A stretch of DNA of 32,199 nucleotides from a virus, in the IMG/VR virus record IMGVR_UViG_3300042477_000268, positions 1-32,199 of that record. One strand, 5' to 3'. Under the pieces are notes generated by a model that was not told the origin of the DNA, did no database searches, and saw only the letters and a program-made list of their open reading frames with translations. Below, piece after piece: positions 8,175-16,503 of the stretch. Both the position numbers and the translations under genes were made by a program. Position 1 is the stretch's first letter, and every line of letters begins with the position of its first letter.

Positions 8175-8315
8175 TTAACCTACGGATATTCTTTCGGGCA
8201 ACGCCAGTCTCAGTACAAACCACGAACTGTCTGCCTCAAATGCGGATATCGTTCCCGATGCCTGTACTGGCATATCAAGAAAGAAGTATTCGCTGTAGAA
8301 AATGATGTCATCCAT
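8175..8315 (-). CDS. Hypothetical 46-aa protein, coupled mini-ORF
   Basis: This frame encodes MDDIIFYSEYFFLDMPVQAS, then about 26 more residues ending LRLALPERISVG. It begins one base after the stop of a 14-codon ORF (TAAAATG) and its own stop is one base before the next start (TAATATG), the spacing seen elsewhere for coupled genes in this phage. It is not recognised. It may be a small virion or chaperone-like protein, or decayed sequence left with the fibre remnant downstream. There is no ribosome site of its own. Confidence 0.4.
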   Translation of the reverse strand: MDDIIFYSEYFFLDMPVQASGTISAFEADSSWFVLRLALPERISVG

Positions 8316-8316
8316 T

Positions 8317-8361
8317 TTATGCCTGTGTCAGCAATGCTCTGCACACTCCGAATCCTGTCAT
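8317..8361 (-). CDS. 14-codon mini-ORF with strong ribosome site
   Basis: MTGFGVCRALLTQA begins 17 nt after the 964-residue gene. It has a strong ribosome site (AAGGAG, 8367-8372) 5 nt upstream of ATG 8361. The good site makes translation likely, but the peptide is unrecognised and could be the start of a frameshifted gene or a leader that couples the next ORF. Confidence 0.35.
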   Translation of the reverse strand: MTGFGVCRALLTQA

Positions 8362-8378
8362 AGATGCTCCTTAATGGA

Positions 8379-11273
8379 TTACCAGAACTTCAAGGTTCTC
8401 CACATTTCCTGACCAGTATGACGCATAACGTACAGATATGTTAAACCATCAACAGTTTTTACAATTTCAAATTTATTGCTGAGGGTTGCTGTGCTATGAG
8501 CATATGGAATAGATGTTGCTGCTTCTACTTGGAACTTAGAAAGATCTAGTTGATAAATACGGTTTGTAGCGTCTTTGGTGAAGTAATACGAATCAACTCC
8601 GTCATATGCATACATGGAACCTGTAGTCAAAGTAGTTGTAATTGGTGTAACAAATGGCGTAATTTCCCAAGTTGATGTTGGAATGTCAAATATATCAAAG
8701 ATATTTGAAGCACCGCCACGGGGAGAAATCAACCATCTTCCTTTCTTATCTACATCGGAAACACCATACAGCCATTTTATATCAATACCTGTGCTTCTTG
8801 CTGGAATTTCATAAATTGCATAGAATGTATCTGTGGCATTGGAAGACAATGCAGGTACAGTAATTACTGTTGCAGTATTTGATGTTACTGAAACTTCTAC
8901 TGTTACTGTACCAGCAGAAGAAGAAGCGGTTCCAGCAATATAACGAATTCTTTTTCCTGCCAGATAGTTTGTTGGGAAATTTTTATTTGCATCAGTAACA
9001 GTTGTTGTTCCTGCACCAGTAGTTACTATTCCATACGAGTCCATAATCTCATACTTGGAAGTTGCATCTGGTGTTGCAACGTTCCAAGAAGCCACAGTTA
9101 GAGTCGTTGCAGTATTGGAAGTGATTACAACATCATTTCCTTCTCCCGTTCCTGAAACAATTCTAACACGGCAGTTTTGATATTGATTTATTCTCCAGTT
9201 TTTGGTTGTGTCAACTAGCGTAGTTGCTGTACCGGAAGTTGTCCATCCGTTTGGTGAGCGTTCTGCAACTTTATCTATAACCATAGCACCGAATGGTCGT
9301 GCTTCTTGAATCACATAACGAGATGTTCCGTTTGCCATCACTGAAATTACAGACGACAAAGTTAATGTTGTTGCAGTATTTGCGGTAATACGTCTGGAAC
9401 CTGCGTTAGTTGGAGACGTTCCCGGTGTTTGTACGAATACCACTCTTCCGACATGCTCGTTTGTATTCCAATTTTGAGAAGCATCTACAATCAAAGTCGT
9501 TGTGAGTGAGCTAGCCGCAGTTGGGCTTTGTGTTGCGCTAGCATTTGCAGCAATGCTAAATGCGGTTAGAGAGTTGGTTCCTATGACTGCAAATGTATCA
9601 TTGAAAGTTGTTTCTGTGGCACAACCAGCAATAATAACAGATTCACCATGCCTGAAATCGTGATTTACTGCTGAAACTACGTTTCCTACTTTTCCAACAG
9701 TAAGAGTTATTGTAAGACCAGAGCCAGAACCACCTGTGGTGTTTGAAGAACCGTTTGCATAACCGCTTCCAGACGCAGCAAGTTGCAAAGATGTTACTGC
9801 ACCACCAGCAGTGACTCCGGTAACATACACCTGACCGTTTGATCCTGAGGTGGAACATGTAACTAAATCTCCAACAACATAGTTTGTTCCTGCTGCATTT
9901 ACTGCAACGCTCAAAATACCGCTTGCGCTGTATGTTATGCTAGTTATTCCATATCCTTCATGTGGTGGACCGTAAGATAATGTGATACCAGAAGCAGGGG
10001 TTGCAGAAATTTGTCTAGCGACACCAGTATCTACGATTGGCGCACTTGACCACAAATCATGCTCAACCGAATATTGATACATCGCTGATGAAGCATTTCC
10101 AACAAGCCACATTTTGTCTGTATCTCCGTATATTGCATAACCCGACGTATTATCTGGCGTAATGTCCCATTTCTTTTCAACATAAAAAGTATCTGCTGAG
10201 TTTGCAGTAATTCTTCTTCGTTGTCCAATTCCTTTACCAGAAACAATTCTCAACTGATAATTTGTATAACGGTCGTATGCATAAGTTGCTCCGCTTTGAA
10301 CCAATGTTTTTGCAGCAGCAGAAGAAGCAGTCACACCGCTAATAAATACTCCACCAGCCTCACCTGTTCTGTCAATTGCAAAATCCGTAGCCAAGGAAGC
10401 AGCATGATGCATTGGACCGGAAGGAGTTTTTGTAAACCAAGAATCCAGAAGAATATCATAGTATTGAAACGCAGCTAATGGTGTGGCTGCTGCGGCTGTC
10501 ATTAACCAAATTCCACCCGTCATTATTTGGTATATTGAACTTTCATCGGGAGTAACCGTCCAAGATGAATCTACAGTCAATACACTGGATTCAATTACAA
10601 AGTTAGTTTGCGCACCAGCAGTTGTAACTGGTACTGCAAAGGGGGTTACGGCAGAAAAACCAGTATTGTTAAAAGAATCTACTGCTTGATGGTTGGTATC
10701 AGAGAATGTCAGAGTGGTTGTATCATTGTAAAGAATTCTTCTTACTTGAGACTGACCAGTGCTGAATATCAAACGACAGTTGTAACCGTCCCATTGATTA
10801 ACTCTCCATTTTTTGGTAGAGTCACCGATTTGAGTTGCGCTGGCAGTTGTTGCCAAACCATTGTCGTGAATCACTCCATCCGAGCAAGCAGTAATTGTTC
10901 TTTCTTGTCCTGCGCCAGTACCATAAAGAATTCTAATTTTACTTCCTACACAAACATTTCCCAGTCTACCAAGTCCACCAATTGTTATGGTGGTGGAAGT
11001 TGCGCTGATTGTATGTCCTCTGCTTCCAGCGTATGCAGCATATTTTCCGGCAACGGCAGTGGCAGGAGCAATATTTGGTGCAGCACATTCTTGCCATGAA
11101 TCACTATAGGTATCATATCTGAACATTGCCTGACCGACAATGTAGTACATATATCGCGCACTGGCATCAGAGGACAACAAAGTGGCGGTGCTGCTTGTTG
11201 CTGTAGGAGCAAAACGCATCCATTCAAATACTGGTTGATCAACTTGTGGTTTTAAAAGATTTGTTACTGGCAT
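8379..11273 (-). CDS. Large repetitive virion structural protein, kelch-like
   Basis: A 964-residue protein with two interleaved repeat types. Kelch-like blades of the form Y-x-Y-D...W occur near 41-60 (MYYIVGQAMFRYDTYSDSW), 255-280, 388-411, 846-872 and 888-912. Between them are beta repeats of the type RIVSGTGEGxxxxITSNTATTLTV, near 113-128, 340-357, 615-640 and 703-727. A beta-propeller with inserted beta modules is inferred, fitting a tail-tip or fibre protein that contacts the receptor. The start, ATG 11273, has AGGA about 9 nt upstream and lies 12 nt after the stop of the 206-residue gene, so the two share a transcript. No enzyme motifs are visible. Confidence 0.75.
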   Translation of the reverse strand: MPVTNLLKPQVDQPVFEWMRFAPTATSSTATLLSSDASARYMYYIVGQAMFRYDTYSDSWQECAAPNIAPATAVAGKYAAYAGSRGHTISATSTTITIGGLGRLGNVCVGSKIRILYGTGAGQERTITACSDGVIHDNGLATTASATQIGDSTKKWRVNQWDGYNCRLIFSTGQSQVRRILYNDTTTLTFSDTNHQAVDSFNNTGFSAVTPFAVPVTTAGAQTNFVIESSVLTVDSSWTVTPDESSIYQIMTGGIWLMTAAAATPLAAFQYYDILLDSWFTKTPSGPMHHAASLATDFAIDRTGEAGGVFISGVTASSAAAKTLVQSGATYAYDRYTNYQLRIVSGKGIGQRRRITANSADTFYVEKKWDITPDNTSGYAIYGDTDKMWLVGNASSAMYQYSVEHDLWSSAPIVDTGVARQISATPASGITLSYGPPHEGYGITSITYSASGILSVAVNAAGTNYVVGDLVTCSTSGSNGQVYVTGVTAGGAVTSLQLAASGSGYANGSSNTTGGSGSGLTITLTVGKVGNVVSAVNHDFRHGESVIIAGCATETTFNDTFAVIGTNSLTAFSIAANASATQSPTAASSLTTTLIVDASQNWNTNEHVGRVVFVQTPGTSPTNAGSRRITANTATTLTLSSVISVMANGTSRYVIQEARPFGAMVIDKVAERSPNGWTTSGTATTLVDTTKNWRINQYQNCRVRIVSGTGEGNDVVITSNTATTLTVASWNVATPDATSKYEIMDSYGIVTTGAGTTTVTDANKNFPTNYLAGKRIRYIAGTASSSAGTVTVEVSVTSNTATVITVPALSSNATDTFYAIYEIPARSTGIDIKWLYGVSDVDKKGRWLISPRGGASNIFDIFDIPTSTWEITPFVTPITTTLTTGSMYAYDGVDSYYFTKDATNRIYQLDLSKFQVEAATSIPYAHSTATLSNKFEIVKTVDGLTYLYVMRHTGQEMWRTLKFW

Positions 11274-11285
11274 AATATTTTCCTA

Positions 11286-11906
11286 TTAACTGAATGATAA
11301 TTTAGAACGAATTGCTTGAGCATAACAAGCTTGAGCGTCATTGGCTACACGCCATAATTGATGAAGTGGACCTTCTGAAACCAATCCTACTGCCTGTGAT
11401 GTCGATAGAGTATATGGATTTACTGGTGAGTTGTTGAATGTTGTAGCGGTTACAGCATTGTTCACATTGGCTGTAACTGATCCCGAAACAGGAACGGTAG
11501 CGTTAACTTCGGTTGGTGCTGCCAAGTTGGTTCCGATTGCTTCTATTACAACCTTTTGACGTAGACGGGAATCAACAACAGCATTGCTTTCCAAAAGTTT
11601 GTTCATGCGGCGAAGAAGTGTTGCTAGGCTTTCTTCATAACTCTCAACATCAATGTAAATTTGCAGAACATCTGTAGCACTCATGGATGTAGTGTCGTAA
11701 TCAAGAGTCAGCACATTGTTGACGAAACTTACGGCGCCCGTTGTTGGACTAGCAAAGTTGTAAATAATGGTATTGGCGGTTACATTGGTGATGAGTAAAA
11801 TATTAGCCAATGTGATTTGCTGAGACAGTCCTGAAAAGGTTACTGTCTTTGCAGTTGGATTGAAGGCATATGTGCCTGATGCGTCTTGTCCTAGTAGTTT
11901 TTTCAT
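11286..11906 (-). CDS. Virion structural protein of unknown role
   Basis: A 206-residue protein. Residues 1-95 are beta-rich. A short helical stretch with two adjacent Arg follows (EESLATLLRRMNKLLESNAV, about 92-111), resembling a trimerisation coiled coil. The C-terminal part ends with PLHQLWRVANDAQACYAQAI, near the end of the protein. I do not recognise the family. It lies between a collagen-like protein and the 964-residue protein in a late operon, so a baseplate or fibre-attachment role is likely. It has a strong ribosome site (GGAGGA, 11913-11918). Confidence 0.7.
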   Translation of the reverse strand: MKKLLGQDASGTYAFNPTAKTVTFSGLSQQITLANILLITNVTANTIIYNFASPTTGAVSFVNNVLTLDYDTTSMSATDVLQIYIDVESYEESLATLLRRMNKLLESNAVVDSRLRQKVVIEAIGTNLAAPTEVNATVPVSGSVTANVNNAVTATTFNNSPVNPYTLSTSQAVGLVSEGPLHQLWRVANDAQACYAQAIRSKLSFS

Positions 11907-11919
11907 ATTTATTCCTCCA

Positions 11920-11927
11920 TATTTATA
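11920..11927 (-). promoter_or_regulatory. T4-type late promoter (TATAAATA) upstream of the 206-aa gene
   Basis: A perfect TATAAATA on the minus strand, 13 nt before ATG 11906, with GGAGGA between them. The TAA of the upstream collagen-like gene (11923-11925) is inside the motif. Predicted initiation 5-6 nt downstream would fall at the edge of the GGAGGA, so the leader would be only about 8 nt. Confidence 0.6.
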
Positions 11928-12432
11928 GTGCTATTGACATTGCAATCACAAATCCAAGGTCTGCTTCTGGTCCTGTAGCACCTGTGTCTCCTGTGCTTCC
12001 TTTTTCTCCTGTAGCACCTTTTTCTCCTGCAGCACCTGTTGCACCAGTAGCTCCAGTGTTTCCTTGCGGTCCAGTTGCACCAGTAGTTCCTGTGTTTCCC
12101 TGTGGTCCTTGGGGACCAATAGAACCCCCTCCACCTCCTCCCCCAGAACCAAGTGATATCCACTGAAATCCATCTACATCTCCATACCAAACATAAAAAT
12201 TTCCATCACTTGAACCCCAAATTTGTCCAATCTCTGCATTTAAAGGTGGATCGACAGATTGAACCATCTCTATAGAACCAGTAAATTTCCAATTTAAAGG
12301 AGCTTGAAACGGAGTTTTTTGTGTTTCGGCTGTGCATTGGTACATCTTTCCCTGATATATCACTACATCCCCATTGGAATAAGTAATGGGTTTCCCGGAA
12401 GCGTTCTTTAATTGAAAGTTTCCTTTGAACAT
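11923..12432 (-). CDS. Short collagen-like structural protein with carbohydrate-binding-like N-terminus
   Basis: A 169-residue protein. Residues 1-95 contain a small aromatic-rich domain ([20 protein letters not shown]) typical of chitin- or carbohydrate-binding modules in phage fibres. A glycine run ([10 protein letters not shown]) then leads into Gly-X-Y triplets from about 104 to 156, and the protein ends in a short hydrophobic tail ([11 protein letters not shown]). A trimeric fibre or whisker-like role is inferred. It is the first gene of the late operon and begins 7 nt after a perfect late promoter with no ribosome site. That promoter overlaps the stop of gp46. Confidence 0.75.
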   Translation of the reverse strand: MFKGNFQLKNASGKPITYSNGDVVIYQGKMYQCTAETQKTPFQAPLNWKFTGSIEMVQSVDPPLNAEIGQIWGSSDGNFYVWYGDVDGFQWISLGSGGGGGGGSIGPQGPQGNTGTTGATGPQGNTGATGATGAAGEKGATGEKGSTGDTGATGPEADLGFVIAMSIAL

Positions 12433-12439
12433 TCAATAA

Positions 12440-12447
12440 TATTTATA
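12440..12447 (-). promoter_or_regulatory. T4-type late promoter (TATAAATA) of the 12.4-8.1 kb structural operon
   Basis: A perfect TATAAATA on the minus strand with a 7-nt gap (TTATTGA) to ATG 12432. The TAA stop of gp46 (12443-12445) is embedded in it, so the recombination operon and the late operon abut with no spacer. Confidence 0.7.
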
Positions 12448-14164
12448 CTTGAGCCTTGATTCTTGAGAAGTTGTTCTTCTTCTCAAATTGCATTTGTTGG
12501 TCAAATTTGTCAGTCAATGAATCTGCCTTATGGCTGATGATGAATATCGAACATTTGCTTTTCATCTTGTTCAACAATTTTAAGAAAGACTCTGTTCCAG
12601 TCGAATCCAAGGAGGAGTCAAGAATTTCATCAAAGATCAGCAAATTGCAATTCAGACTGTTCTTCATCTTTGCAATCTCTCTCCAAGTCAGGAGAATGGC
12701 CAGATCGATACGCTGTTTCTCTCCCTCAGAGAAAGAGGAATATGAGAATGCATCTCTGTATCGTGACTTGATTGTTTCCTTGAACTCCTCATCGATGTTG
12801 AAGTCAACATAGAGATTAAGTTTTCCGAGGAACTTGTTGACGAGTCCATTGATGATGGGAACATAATGTTTGATGATACGACTCTTAAGCCCACCATCTT
12901 TGAGCATATCGTAGACAACATCGTAGTGAATTTGCTTGCTGATGGCGCTTTCCAAAGCCTTGGCATGTTTGTCTTTTTCTGCAATTGCCTCTTCAATCTT
13001 TATATTGATCTCAGATTCAGTTGATGCCTTCTTTATCTTAGCAATTTTTTGATTCAAAGACAAAATTTCATTGTTGAAGCCATTCTTGCGTGTGACACCC
13101 TGTGCTTGCAAAATATTCAATTCCAAGATCTTTTGATTTAAAGTTTCTACTTCAACCTTCAAATTTTCAAGTTCTTTGAGTTTTTTGTCACCAACCTGTA
13201 AGGATTTCTTACAAGAAGCCAATTTTTCTCTTTTCTCCTCCAAATGCTTTTGTCTGGCCTCTTCTGGCAAAGTTTGACCACAGCAAGTGCACTTTGGATC
13301 TGTTTCTAGAGTGTTTATTTGCCCTATAAGCGATTCTTGGAGTTCCAATGCCTTGGAGTGCATTGTGGGAACCCCGGCCATAGAAGCGATCCTAGAACTG
13401 TGTTCTTTCTTTAAATTTTCAAGTTCTGTAAGTTCAGTTACCTTATTTTGAATAAAAGTTTCCTCTGACTTTACGGATGCTTTCAGTTCTACAATTTTAT
13501 CTTCATACTCGGCCATCTCCAAATTTTTGGTGTTGTCGATCTGAGTTTTTAGCTCATTTAAAGACTTTACCTTTTCATGGGCAATCTTTACAAAACTCTC
13601 TTCTTCGGATATTTCAGTCTTCAGTTTGGAGAGTTCACCACGAACATAGACATTCATGTCAGCCAAAATGTCAAGATCCAAAAGACCTTCGATGATCTTT
13701 CGTCTTTCGTTGGGTGTCAACTGCATGAAAGGAATGAAGTTTGACTTGCCTAGAATTACGACTTGCTTAAATGCTGCGTAATCAAAGCCCAGAATCTGTT
13801 CCTCAAAGTGTTCTTGGTAATCCTTTGACTTGGCATGTTGATCAAGCATCTCACCATCTTTGTAGATTTCAAATATTTTTGGACTTAGACCTCTCTTGAC
13901 GATGTATGTTGATCCTGATCGCTTGAATTCAATCTCCACCATGCAATGGCGGTTGTTTACTGAATTCACCAACTGAGGAATGTTGATTGGACGGAATGGC
14001 TTTCCGAACAACCCAAAGCACAAGGAATCCAGAAGAGCAAACGATTTTCCGTTTCCGTTTGTCCCCGTCACCAAGGTTGTCTTGTTGTTGTTTAGTTTGA
14101 TCTCGGAGTAATTGTTTCCGAATGATCCAAAGTTTTTAAACTTTACTGATACAAATTCAATCAT
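12443..14164 (-). CDS. 46: Recombination endonuclease ATPase subunit (gp46, Rad50-like)
   Basis: SMC/Rad50-type ATPase that with gp47 resects DNA ends for recombination-dependent replication. It has 573 residues (T4: 560). Visible features are Walker A GTNGNGKS (about 34-41), two coiled-coil arms around a zinc hook (CTCC in DPKCTCCGQTLPEE, mid-protein), the ABC signature YSSFSEGEKQRIDLAILL and Walker B LLIFDEILDSSLD. The start overlaps the gp47 stop as ATGA, so the two subunits are coupled. Confidence 0.95.
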   Translation of the reverse strand: MIEFVSVKFKNFGSFGNNYSEIKLNNNKTTLVTGTNGNGKSFALLDSLCFGLFGKPFRPINIPQLVNSVNNRHCMVEIEFKRSGSTYIVKRGLSPKIFEIYKDGEMLDQHAKSKDYQEHFEEQILGFDYAAFKQVVILGKSNFIPFMQLTPNERRKIIEGLLDLDILADMNVYVRGELSKLKTEISEEESFVKIAHEKVKSLNELKTQIDNTKNLEMAEYEDKIVELKASVKSEETFIQNKVTELTELENLKKEHSSRIASMAGVPTMHSKALELQESLIGQINTLETDPKCTCCGQTLPEEARQKHLEEKREKLASCKKSLQVGDKKLKELENLKVEVETLNQKILELNILQAQGVTRKNGFNNEILSLNQKIAKIKKASTESEINIKIEEAIAEKDKHAKALESAISKQIHYDVVYDMLKDGGLKSRIIKHYVPIINGLVNKFLGKLNLYVDFNIDEEFKETIKSRYRDAFSYSSFSEGEKQRIDLAILLTWREIAKMKNSLNCNLLIFDEILDSSLDSTGTESFLKLLNKMKSKCSIFIISHKADSLTDKFDQQMQFEKKNNFSRIKAQV

Positions 14165-15207
14165 TCTTCTTCCTTGGACAATGCATTATTGTAAGCTGCA
14201 TTTATGATCTCGGCAAGCAAAGGTTTTTGAATTGACTTCTCGTTGATTGTTTCTATTTCTTCGTGCAGGAGTTGGAGTGTGTCTTTGTGAATGTCCACAG
14301 CCACCAATTCCGGGTTTGCAGAAACTTCTTCGGCAACCACCAACTCTGCAACGCCAGCCTCATAGAACTTGTCTAGGTATTTTTCAAACAATACAGGTTT
14401 TGTCTTGTTCTTCACGAAGATTTTCACATAACAATCCTTGAACTGAGAATGATCTAGTTTTTCTTTGTTGTCTTCATCATAATCAATCGTATGGAATAAC
14501 TTTCTGGTATTCTTGACAAATGTAAGAGTACGATCCTGAAAGTCGAAGACATGGAAGCCCTTTTCTTCCCAAACGTCAGAAAAGCCCATTTGGTATTGCG
14601 TTCCGAGATAATGAATATTATCACGGCTAGACTTAATGTGATAATGCCCAGTAAGAACGTACTCAAACTTATCGAAATGCTTGGGATCATAACCTTGCTC
14701 TATGAATACTCCACGAATGCTTTGAAAGCCAAAAAGTTCAAGATGACCCAACAACACTGAACATGTGTTGTCGGCAAGAAATTTTGCTGCTTGATCTTCG
14801 TTCTCCGGATTTATCCATGGTAGCAATGCGACACAACCGCAGGAAAGATGTATATTGGTCGGCTCTGAATAGACTGACCAATTCGAATAATGTCCAGCGA
14901 GTTCCTGCAAGGAGTTGATGGAATTGGTATTACGATAATAGGTGTCGTGGTTTCCACAGATGATGTGGACTTTGATGCCCATCTCAAGTAGTGGGTCAAA
15001 AAACTCTTTTTGAACTCTGTGAAGCGTTTTGAAATTGACATATTTTCTCCTGTCAAAAAGATCCCCCAGATGGAAGATAGTCTTGATGTTGTGTTCCTTC
15101 ATGTATGGAAACAACTGTTCCGTGAAGAACTCAAGGAAGTAATCAAGAACTATGCACGAATCATTCTTGAACCCAAAGTGGGTGTCGTTAAGAATTATTG
15201 ATTTCAT
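14161..15207 (-). CDS. 47: Recombination endonuclease nuclease subunit (gp47, Mre11-like)
   Basis: Metallophosphoesterase-type nuclease, partner of gp46 in DNA end processing and host-DNA degradation. The 348-residue protein (T4: 339) shows the Mre11 metal-binding motifs in order: NDTHFG (7-12), GDLFDRR (48-54), GNHD (85-88), a histidine at LLGHLELFG and the final TGHYH. The start overlaps the gp55 stop by ATGA, and the stop overlaps the gp46 start by ATGA. The order gp55-gp47-gp46 implies one transcript. Confidence 0.95.
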   Translation of the reverse strand: MKSIILNDTHFGFKNDSCIVLDYFLEFFTEQLFPYMKEHNIKTIFHLGDLFDRRKYVNFKTLHRVQKEFFDPLLEMGIKVHIICGNHDTYYRNTNSINSLQELAGHYSNWSVYSEPTNIHLSCGCVALLPWINPENEDQAAKFLADNTCSVLLGHLELFGFQSIRGVFIEQGYDPKHFDKFEYVLTGHYHIKSSRDNIHYLGTQYQMGFSDVWEEKGFHVFDFQDRTLTFVKNTRKLFHTIDYDEDNKEKLDHSQFKDCYVKIFVKNKTKPVLFEKYLDKFYEAGVAELVVAEEVSANPELVAVDIHKDTLQLLHEEIETINEKSIQKPLLAEIINAAYNNALSKEEE

Positions 15208-15773
15208 AGATCAAATGGATCTGGCTTTGGCTTTCGCTTTTTTCTCTTTGTCTTCTTCGGCTGACACATCTCGTCAAATCTTTCCATATCGGAATCAGTC
15301 AGACCAAAGAAGTCTCGTCTGCCGATGTCCATTCCTGCATAGGTTTCATTGAACCAGTTTTGGAAGTCTTTGTTGTTCTGCTGTTCGGCAAACTTGTACT
15401 GAACATACTTTTCTTTCTTTTCCTTGTTGATGATACGAACAAAAGAAAACCAGCATATTTGGGTCAGATAACCAAACGGGCTGGTTGAAAGTTTTGGATC
15501 AAAGTTGTCGATGTATGTTACGCAGTTTAACACCGCATCGGATACCATCTCGTCTCTGTATGGATAGTTTGCAAAGTTTGGTCTGTATGAAAGTCTTGTT
15601 GCTATTTTTAGGACACATTCACCAATGTAATCAGGCAACTTTGGCTTTTTTCTTCCAGAGTTGTCTGCGTCCTTGCATTTCTTTTTGTATTCAACCAAGG
15701 CATCGTAAAGTTGCTGATTATCTACATAATCAGCATCCGATGGTTTGGCTTTTTTCTTTTTAGTCTTTTTCAC
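15204..15773 (-). CDS. 55: Late-transcription sigma factor (gp55)
   Basis: Phage sigma factor that directs host RNA polymerase to TATAAATA late promoters. At 189 residues (T4: 185) it keeps T4-like blocks: YVDNQQLYDALVEYKK (T4 YVNNKELLQAIIDWKT), YRDEMVSDAV (T4 WKQEMIADGI) and NFDPKLSTSPFGYLTQICW (T4 NFDETKYKNPHAYITQACF). The N-terminus and a C-terminal stretch are very Lys/Arg-rich. The protein ends DPFDL, resembling the sliding-clamp-binding tail of T4 gp55 (DFLYE type). The start codon is GTG 15773 with no ribosome site; the -10 box ends 6 nt upstream. Confidence 0.9.
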   Translation of the reverse strand: MKKTKKKKAKPSDADYVDNQQLYDALVEYKKKCKDADNSGRKKPKLPDYIGECVLKIATRLSYRPNFANYPYRDEMVSDAVLNCVTYIDNFDPKLSTSPFGYLTQICWFSFVRIINKEKKEKYVQYKFAEQQNNKDFQNWFNETYAGMDIGRRDFFGLTDSDMERFDEMCQPKKTKRKKRKPKPDPFDL

Positions 15774-15779
15774 ACTATA

Positions 15780-15807
15780 ATATTATCACACAATAATGAG
15801 TTGTCAA
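15780..15807 (-). promoter_or_regulatory. Sigma70-like promoter for gp55-gp47-gp46
   Basis: On the minus strand, -35 TTGACA (perfect, 15802-15807), a 16-nt spacer and -10 TAATAT (15780-15785). Six bases then precede GTG 15773. The promoter fills the 41-nt gap after the glycosylation island; no terminator separates them, so read-through from the island is also possible. Confidence 0.7.
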
Positions 15808-15814
15808 CAATAAC

Positions 15815-16501
15815 TTATTTTATAGCAAAAATCCAAGATATTGCGGCATATTTAAAATCATTTTTATAATTTTTTAACATACGATAGTCTGGCCAATCAT
15901 TTGTATTAAACAAATGTGTTACAAAATCTTTGTTTCCCCAATAACCTATATCTAAAATGGTAAATCCGGCCTGTTTAAGAATACACCCCAATCCAACTGG
16001 AGTAAATCCATTATAATAATGGTGTGGTGTGTTGTGTGGGGGGCACAATGCAGGTACATTTACATAAACAACTCCACCATCTTCCATAATATTAAAAATA
16101 TTTCTTAAAATTAAACATGGATCATATGTATGTTCTAAAGTTTGATTACACATAAAAAAATCATATTTTTCATCTAGATTTAAATCGTGTAAATCATATT
16201 TTTTATTTTTTTCATAATCTATATGAGATATATTTTTATATTTTAAAAATCTTAATTCTGGATCATTTGTTCCATTTGATATTAACGCATTATTATACAC
16301 TCTTGGATTTTTATCCATGTAATCTTTAAATTCCAACAAAGACATTACTCTACTAAAATCTTTATGATCCCAATTCCAATTAGAATCGTTATATTCCATT
16401 GGTAATTCGGAATACTTATTTTCATATATTTGGTTTAATTTTGGTGTGATATACTTTTCGTATATTTCTTGTATTAAATTTTCATTAATAATATTATTCA
16501 T
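15815..16501 (-). CDS. SAM-dependent methyltransferase (class I, divergent)
   Basis: A 228-residue protein ending the glycosylation island. The Rossmann-type pattern is partly visible: an unusual motif I (NALISNGTNDPELRFL, lacking the usual G-x-G-x-G), an acidic loop (SHIDYE), and the post-motif stretch YDFFMCNQTLEHTYDP followed by EDGGVVYVNVPA, which is characteristic of Methyltransf_11/23-type enzymes. ATG 16501 was chosen because it follows the gmd stop by 2 nt; an upstream in-frame TTG lies inside gmd. By context it may O- or N-methylate a sugar of the glycan, but the substrate is unknown. The degenerate SAM loop lowers certainty about activity. Confidence 0.7.
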   Translation of the reverse strand: MNNIINENLIQEIYEKYITPKLNQIYENKYSELPMEYNDSNWNWDHKDFSRVMSLLEFKDYMDKNPRVYNNALISNGTNDPELRFLKYKNISHIDYEKNKKYDLHDLNLDEKYDFFMCNQTLEHTYDPCLILRNIFNIMEDGGVVYVNVPALCPPHNTPHHYYNGFTPVGLGCILKQAGFTILDIGYWGNKDFVTHLFNTNDWPDYRMLKNYKNDFKYAAISWIFAIK

Positions 16502-16503
16502 TT

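Noticed and set aside
8127-8363. Plus-strand frame with a CLKCGYRSRC...H zinc-finger-like pattern
   Set aside because: It begins at a GTG without ribosome site or promoter and lies antisense to the three coupled mini-ORFs, one of which matches a fibre N-terminus. The Cys pattern is probably coincidental.
12456-12996. Plus- and minus-strand alternate frames over the end of gp46
   Set aside because: They overlap clear ABC-ATPase signature and Walker B coding sequence and lack ribosome sites and plausible products.
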